64,000 bases of DNA from Streptomyces sp. 2114.4 (lineage in GTDB: Bacteria > Actinomycetota > Actinomycetes > Streptomycetales > Streptomycetaceae): NCBI RefSeq assembly GCF_900187385.1, contig NZ_FYEY01000001.1, positions 7,192,001 through 7,256,000 on the forward strand, written 5' to 3'. The number at the start of each line of letters is the position of its first letter. Position 1 is the stretch's first letter. Shown here piece after piece: positions 60,591 to 64,000 of the stretch. The notes below the pieces were generated by a model, which saw nothing but the letters and a program-made list of their open reading frames with translations, was not told the DNA's origin and ran no database searches. The translations under genes were made by a program, and so were the position numbers.

Positions 60591-62299
60591 AAGGTCGATG
60601 AAGATCTTGGTGAGGGGCTGTCCGGCCGTCAGGCCGGACAGCCCCTTCGGTCATGCACCGGCCGGGGCGAGGTGCCAGGTGCCTCGGGTGTGGGTGAGTC
60701 CGAGGTTGATCAGTCGGCGGAGGTTGAGGGCGGCGGCCCGGGTGTGGAGCCATGTGTCGTTCTTGATGGTGCCGCGGTAGCGGAGTTTTCGGTTGCCGTG
60801 CTGGACGAGCCAGGCGACGGCGCGTTCGACGGGGGGCCGCCAGCGGCGGTAGTCGGCCTGCCAGCCGGGGTCGGTGGCGGTCTGGTGGCGGGCGGCCGCT
60901 TGGAGGTTGTGGCCGGGTCGGATGGTCAGGATGCGTCCGGCCCTGGCTTTGGTGCACCGCTCGCGCAGGTGGCATCCGGTGCATAAATCCCTGAAGGAGG
61001 CTTTGCGCTGGTGGTGCTGCCCGCCGGGGCCGGACAGGGCCACGGTGTGTCCGGCCGGGCAGGTCACGACGGCGGTGGTGGTGTCGATGGTGAAGTCGTC
61101 GAGGGTGAAGCCGCCGGGGACGGCCGGCCGCAGCGGTGCGGGCTTGAGGAACAGCCGGTGCCCGGCCTGGTGCAGGGCCTGGCGGGCGTCGCCGGTGGAA
61201 TAGGCGGTGTCACCGAAGACGTCCACCGGCGTGTCCTCGTCGGCGAGCAGATCCAGGCCGACGGCGGCCTCGTGGTGCTCGGGCCCGGCGCCGGGCCGCA
61301 GGGCGACGGCCGTGTACAACCCGGTCTCGGGCTCGATGGCCAGGTGGGCCTTGAAGCCGTCCTGCTGGTGGGAGCGGGTCTTGTGCACGTGGCGTGCTTC
61401 GGGATCGACGGTGGACACGATCCGCTCATGGGCGGTGCCCTGGGTGATGCGCCAGCGTCCGTCACGGCCGTCGGAGTTCTCAGCGGGCTCGACGTCCTGC
61501 CCGGCGACCAGGGCCAGGATGCCCACCGCGTTGGCGGCTTTCTCTCCGAGTTGCTGGTCGGGCAGGTGGCCCAGCAGCCGCAGAGCATCGGTGACCAGCG
61601 CGTCGACCAGTTCGGTGCGGGCCTGCTCGTCGTTCCAGGCGATGCGGGGCTTGCCCGGGTCGGTGTAGTCATGTGCGGTGCACTGGGCAGCGGCGACCGT
61701 GTCGGCGCCGGGGACTTCACGGATCACCGCCCGGACGGCGGCGATGATCTGGGTGACGGTGTCCTGGGTGGCGACCGCGTCGTCCAGCACGGTGGAGTCC
61801 AAAGCCCGGCGGTGCTTGCCTTTCAGTACGCCGGTGGCCTTCACGACTTCGCGTACGGCCTCGAAGACGCGGTTGGGGCGGGCGGAACGGGCCAGCCGGC
61901 GGCGGAAGTAGGCCAGCAGCGACGGATCGAACGCCATGTCGTGAAGGCCCAGTCCACATGCGGCCTTCCACCGCAGGTCGCACCGCAGTTCCTGGACCGT
62001 CTCGAAGTCCGACAGCCCGTGCAGGGCCTGCAGCATGATCGTGGCGGCCAGGATCTGCGGCGGCATGCTCGGCCGTCCGTTCGCCGACGGATACATGTCC
62101 GCGAACATCTCAGCCGGGAACAGCTCGCCACGATGCTCGGCCAGGAACGCGAACACACTCCCGGCCGGGATCAGATCCCCGCACGTCTCCCACACGTCCG
62201 GCCCGACCATCTCGCCGACCCATTCACCCATCGCCACATGACAAGTCTGGCCCTACCGCTCACGCGGCAGGGCCAGAACCCAAGATCTTCATGAGACTT
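60591..62299. mobile_element. IS1182-family insertion sequence, intact, 1.7 kb
   Basis: Terminal inverted repeats contain ATGAAGATCTTGG (60598-60610) and its complement (62280-62292). The element is flanked by direct CTAG (60587-60590 and 62300-62303), a 4-bp target duplication. A palindrome (60614-60645) between the left end and the transposase stop is a likely terminator. Confidence 0.88.
60651..62237 (-). CDS. IS1182-family transposase (intact)
   Basis: 528 residues. N-domain HRGELFPAEMFADMYPSANG, RPSMPPQILAATIMLQALHG, LSDFETVQELRCDLRWKAAC. DDE core: RALDSTVLDDAVATQDTVTQ (first Asp), DVFGDTAYSTGDARQALHQA (second Asp), WRPPVERAVAWLVQHGNRKL (Glu). A C-x-x-C-x-x-x-x-x-C zinc-like segment (LCTGCHLRERCTKARAG) precedes the Glu. 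No disruption is seen, so the element may be active. Confidence 0.95.
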   Translation of the reverse strand: MAMGEWVGEMVGPDVWETCGDLIPAGSVFAFLAEHRGELFPAEMFADMYPSANGRPSMPPQILAATIMLQALHGLSDFETVQELRCDLRWKAACGLGLHDMAFDPSLLAYFRRRLARSARPNRVFEAVREVVKATGVLKGKHRRALDSTVLDDAVATQDTVTQIIAAVRAVIREVPGADTVAAAQCTAHDYTDPGKPRIAWNDEQARTELVDALVTDALRLLGHLPDQQLGEKAANAVGILALVAGQDVEPAENSDGRDGRWRITQGTAHERIVSTVDPEARHVHKTRSHQQDGFKAHLAIEPETGLYTAVALRPGAGPEHHEAAVGLDLLADEDTPVDVFGDTAYSTGDARQALHQAGHRLFLKPAPLRPAVPGGFTLDDFTIDTTTAVVTCPAGHTVALSGPGGQHHQRKASFRDLCTGCHLRERCTKARAGRILTIRPGHNLQAAARHQTATDPGWQADYRRWRPPVERAVAWLVQHGNRKLRYRGTIKNDTWLHTRAAALNLRRLINLGLTHTRGTWHLAPAGA

Positions 62300-63034
62300 C
62301 TAGCGCAGATGCCGGGCGAAGAACCGGGCCGCGGCGTCCCCCGCGAACTGTGGGACGCCGCTGTGCCCGCCCATGTTGGCGTGCAGTGTTTTCTCCTTGG
62401 ATCCGAACGCGTCAAACAGGTCCAGGGCTGCCTGCCGGTCGTTCCCTTCGTCGTCCCACTGCAGCAGGACGTGCAGCGGAATGGTGACCCGGCGGGCCTC
62501 CTCGAACATGGCGGCGGGCACGAGACTCCCGGCGAACAGAACGGCGGCCGAGATGCGCGGATCGACCACCGCAAGCCGGATGCCGATGGAGATCACTCCC
62601 CCCGAGTACCCGACCGGGCCGCCGATCTCGGGCAGCGACAGGAGGGCGTCCAGGGCGGCCTGCCATTCCGGGACCGACTTTTCGACGAGCGGGAGAACGA
62701 GGGCGTCGATGATCTCGTCGCCGACCGGCTCGCCGGCCTCCATTGCCCGGCGCAGGTCGGCGCGGGCCTGCTCGTCGGAGGCCCAACGGGGCCGGTCACC
62801 GCTCCCGGGGAGCTCGATGGTGGCCGCGGCGAAGCCATCCGCCGCGGCGTGCCGGGCCCGCCCCGCCAGCCGGGGGTACACCTGGCGAAGTCCGAGCGGA
62901 GGGGGGCCGAGCAGGATCAGCGGCGCCGGCGCCGGCGCGGATGCGGGCGTCCACAGGATGCCAGGGATCTCGCCGAGGGTGAATTCGCGTTCGAGGACGC
63001 CGTCGTCGAGGCGGCGTTCAGAAGTGAAGTGCAT
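62300..63034 (-). CDS. Dienelactone hydrolase-like alpha/beta hydrolase
   Basis: 244 residues from ATG 63034. PLILLGPPPLGLRQVYPRLA, nucleophile region IGGPVGYSGGVISIGIRLAV (G-Y-S-G-G), acid HVLLQWDDEGNDRQAALDLF, catalytic His NMGGHSGVPQFAGDAAARFF. The nucleophile is Ser, as in esterase-type relatives. The TAG stop is formed by the CTAG at which the IS1182 inserted; the target duplication keeps the stop, so the gene survived. A 17-codon ORF with perfect ribosome binding site precedes it by 45 bp. Confidence 0.85.
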   Translation of the reverse strand: MHFTSERRLDDGVLEREFTLGEIPGILWTPASAPAPAPLILLGPPPLGLRQVYPRLAGRARHAAADGFAAATIELPGSGDRPRWASDEQARADLRRAMEAGEPVGDEIIDALVLPLVEKSVPEWQAALDALLSLPEIGGPVGYSGGVISIGIRLAVVDPRISAAVLFAGSLVPAAMFEEARRVTIPLHVLLQWDDEGNDRQAALDLFDAFGSKEKTLHANMGGHSGVPQFAGDAAARFFARHLR

Positions 63035-63079
63035 GGTCGTGCCTTTCGGGAGTGCACTGGAACGGCGCTCCCGGACGAA

Positions 63080-63133
63080 CTATCGCCCGACCGTGACCTT
63101 GGAGGGGAGCACCCATGTCGATACTGCGTTCAC
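63080..63133 (-). CDS. 17-residue upstream ORF (putative leader peptide)
   Basis: GTG 63133 to TAG 63080: MNAVSTWVLPSKVTVGR. A perfect AGGAGGT lies seven bases upstream, far stronger than the hydrolase's own site. It ends 45 bp before the hydrolase start. Could be a regulatory upstream ORF or a short independent peptide. An in-frame extension to 63325 exists but lacks a ribosome binding site. Confidence 0.5.
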   Translation of the reverse strand: MNAVSTWVLPSKVTVGR

Positions 63134-63447
63134 GGGTACCACCTCCTCGTTCTCTCGCACGGCCTCCGGGAGATTAGCAACGGTCGCCGTGGCCCCGCCA
63201 ACGGGTTTTGCGGCGGCCCAGGGGCCGAGCGCTTCTATGACATCGCGACACCAGCCGGGTGCCGGCGCGCACCGTCCTTCCGCGATCCGCGCCTTGCTCG
63301 CCGGGGCCAGTACGGGCCACGGCACGGGACCCGCCGTGAGGTAAAGGAGCGGGGATGGGGGAAAAGTGGCTGATGCAAGGGCGAGTTGAGGGCCCCTCGA
63401 AACAGACTCTTCGAGGGGGAGCAGGACTTCGGGCAGGAGGCACCGTT

Positions 63448-64000
63448 ATGCGCATCCCCGGACCCGAGCACCAGGAGGACGGCGGGCTGAGCGCCGTTGC
63501 GGCTGCGGGCGGGCTGCACCGGTACCAGTTACGCCTGCACGAGGCGCACGGACCCGTCGTGCGCTTCCAGCTGCCGGGCGCGGACACGGCCGTGTCGATC
63601 GCCGATCCCGTGCTTCTGGAGGCCACGGCGCACATCGACACGCGGCCCGAGGGACTGTTCGCGTTCCTGGACCCGCTGTGCGAGGCAGGCAACCTGCAAG
63701 TGCTCCCCGCCGACGAGCACACCCCCTGGCGCCGACTGCTGCTCTCGGTGCTCGCCGGACGGCCGGCTCATGAGCGGAACTCCGCGCGCTTCACCGGGCT
63801 GGCGCGGGAGCTCGCGGACCGTTGGGCGGAGCAGGGGGACGCTGAATCCATCGAGCTGCAACAGGAGTTGACGACGCTGTCGCTCCGTATGATCTGCGGG
63901 TTCGCGCTCGGCGGCGCGGAAACCGACACGGACCGTGTCGTCGCCGCGTTCGAGGAAGTGCTCACCGAGCACCTCGGGCGGCTCTACCAGGTGCCACGGG
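63448..64000 (+). CDS. Cytochrome P450, N-terminal part (runs off right edge)
   Basis: 184 codons from ATG 63448 (GGAGG eight bases upstream), open to the edge. RYQLRLHEAHGPVVRFQLPG, VSIADPVLLEATAHIDTRPE, LQVLPADEHTPWRRLLLSVL (C-helix W-R-x-x-R), ELADRWAEQGDAESIELQQE, LTTLSLRMICGFALGG. The order and the C-helix are those of P450s; the I-helix and heme loop lie beyond the window. Divergent from the hydrolase. The 63134-63447 gap holds no supported gene. Confidence 0.85.
   Translation, partial: MRIPGPEHQEDGGLSAVAAAGGLHRYQLRLHEAHGPVVRFQLPGADTAVSIADPVLLEATAHIDTRPEGLFAFLDPLCEAGNLQVLPADEHTPWRRLLLSVLAGRPAHERNSARFTGLARELADRWAEQGDAESIELQQELTTLSLRMICGFALGGAETDTDRVVAAFEEVLTEHLGRLYQVPR

Noticed and set aside
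61011..62294. 427-codon plus frame opposite the IS1182 transposase
   Set aside because: Gly/Val/Gln-rich antisense of an intact, motif-complete transposase.
1..64000. tRNA or rRNA genes
   Set aside because: No cloverleaf with TTC-arm box pattern or rRNA-like stretch was noticed when scanning the gaps; a tRNAscan run would be decisive.

Overview
The window is very GC-rich, its genes often start with GTG or TTG, and its recognisable families (conservon-type P450s, LutABC, WXG100 proteins, ALF-type toxin remnants, a NocE-like SGNH hydrolase, a trypsin-NACHT protein) are those of Streptomyces. The density of broken genes and transposase remnants (IS5, IS21, IS110, IS630, IS701, ISL3, ISAzo13, IS1182) points to an accessory part of the chromosome, probably an arm, rather than the core. 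This is inference from composition and families; no replication or rRNA landmark is present.

Left part (1-12.5 kb): a partial membrane protein; a lactate-oxidation operon lutABC (minus) divergent from an MHS-type transporter; IS debris; a three-gene overlapping operon with two type VII-type (EspC/WXG100) proteins; and a beta-propeller-like protein. 12.5-25 kb: a GNAT acetyltransferase, recombinase and IS21 debris, a palindromic RNA element, an HD-domain/RidA pair divergent from a GlxA-type regulator, a MerR regulator divergent from an alpha/beta hydrolase with a clear MerR operator, decayed MFS and integrase genes, and a large Orn/Lys/Arg decarboxylase.

25-34 kb: an ISAzo13 element whose transposase carries an amber codon, two small secreted proteins, and the likely highlight: a 1145-residue trypsin-NACHT-LRR protein followed by a small Trypco2-like protein, bordered by IS and transporter fragments. 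This resembles bacterial NLR-like defence. 34-41 kb: a sulfur-acquisition unit on the minus strand, with a leaderless Cys-ending leader peptide, ssuC-ssuB-ssuA-ssuD, a flavoprotein, and a hidden 19-residue hydrophobic peptide gene with its own promoter and terminator; then a divergent yjbQ.

42.4-51.6 kb: an island with visibly lower GC. It encodes secreted or anchored proteins, a 1349-residue cell-wall hydrolase/esterase, and two orphan toxin-tail/immunity cassettes sharing a nearly identical 180-bp repeat. 51.6-56.9 kb: a graveyard of an aromatic-catabolism cluster (monooxygenase, amidohydrolase, dioxygenase, fumarylacetoacetase-like, ferredoxin reductase, Lrp regulator), then a CYP157-like remnant beside an intact CYP154-like P450. 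Right end: a secreted phospholipase D, a protein with the N-terminal signature of contractile-injection-system cargo, an intact IS1182 element with a CTAG duplication, a dienelactone-hydrolase-like gene with an upstream mini-ORF, and the start of another P450.
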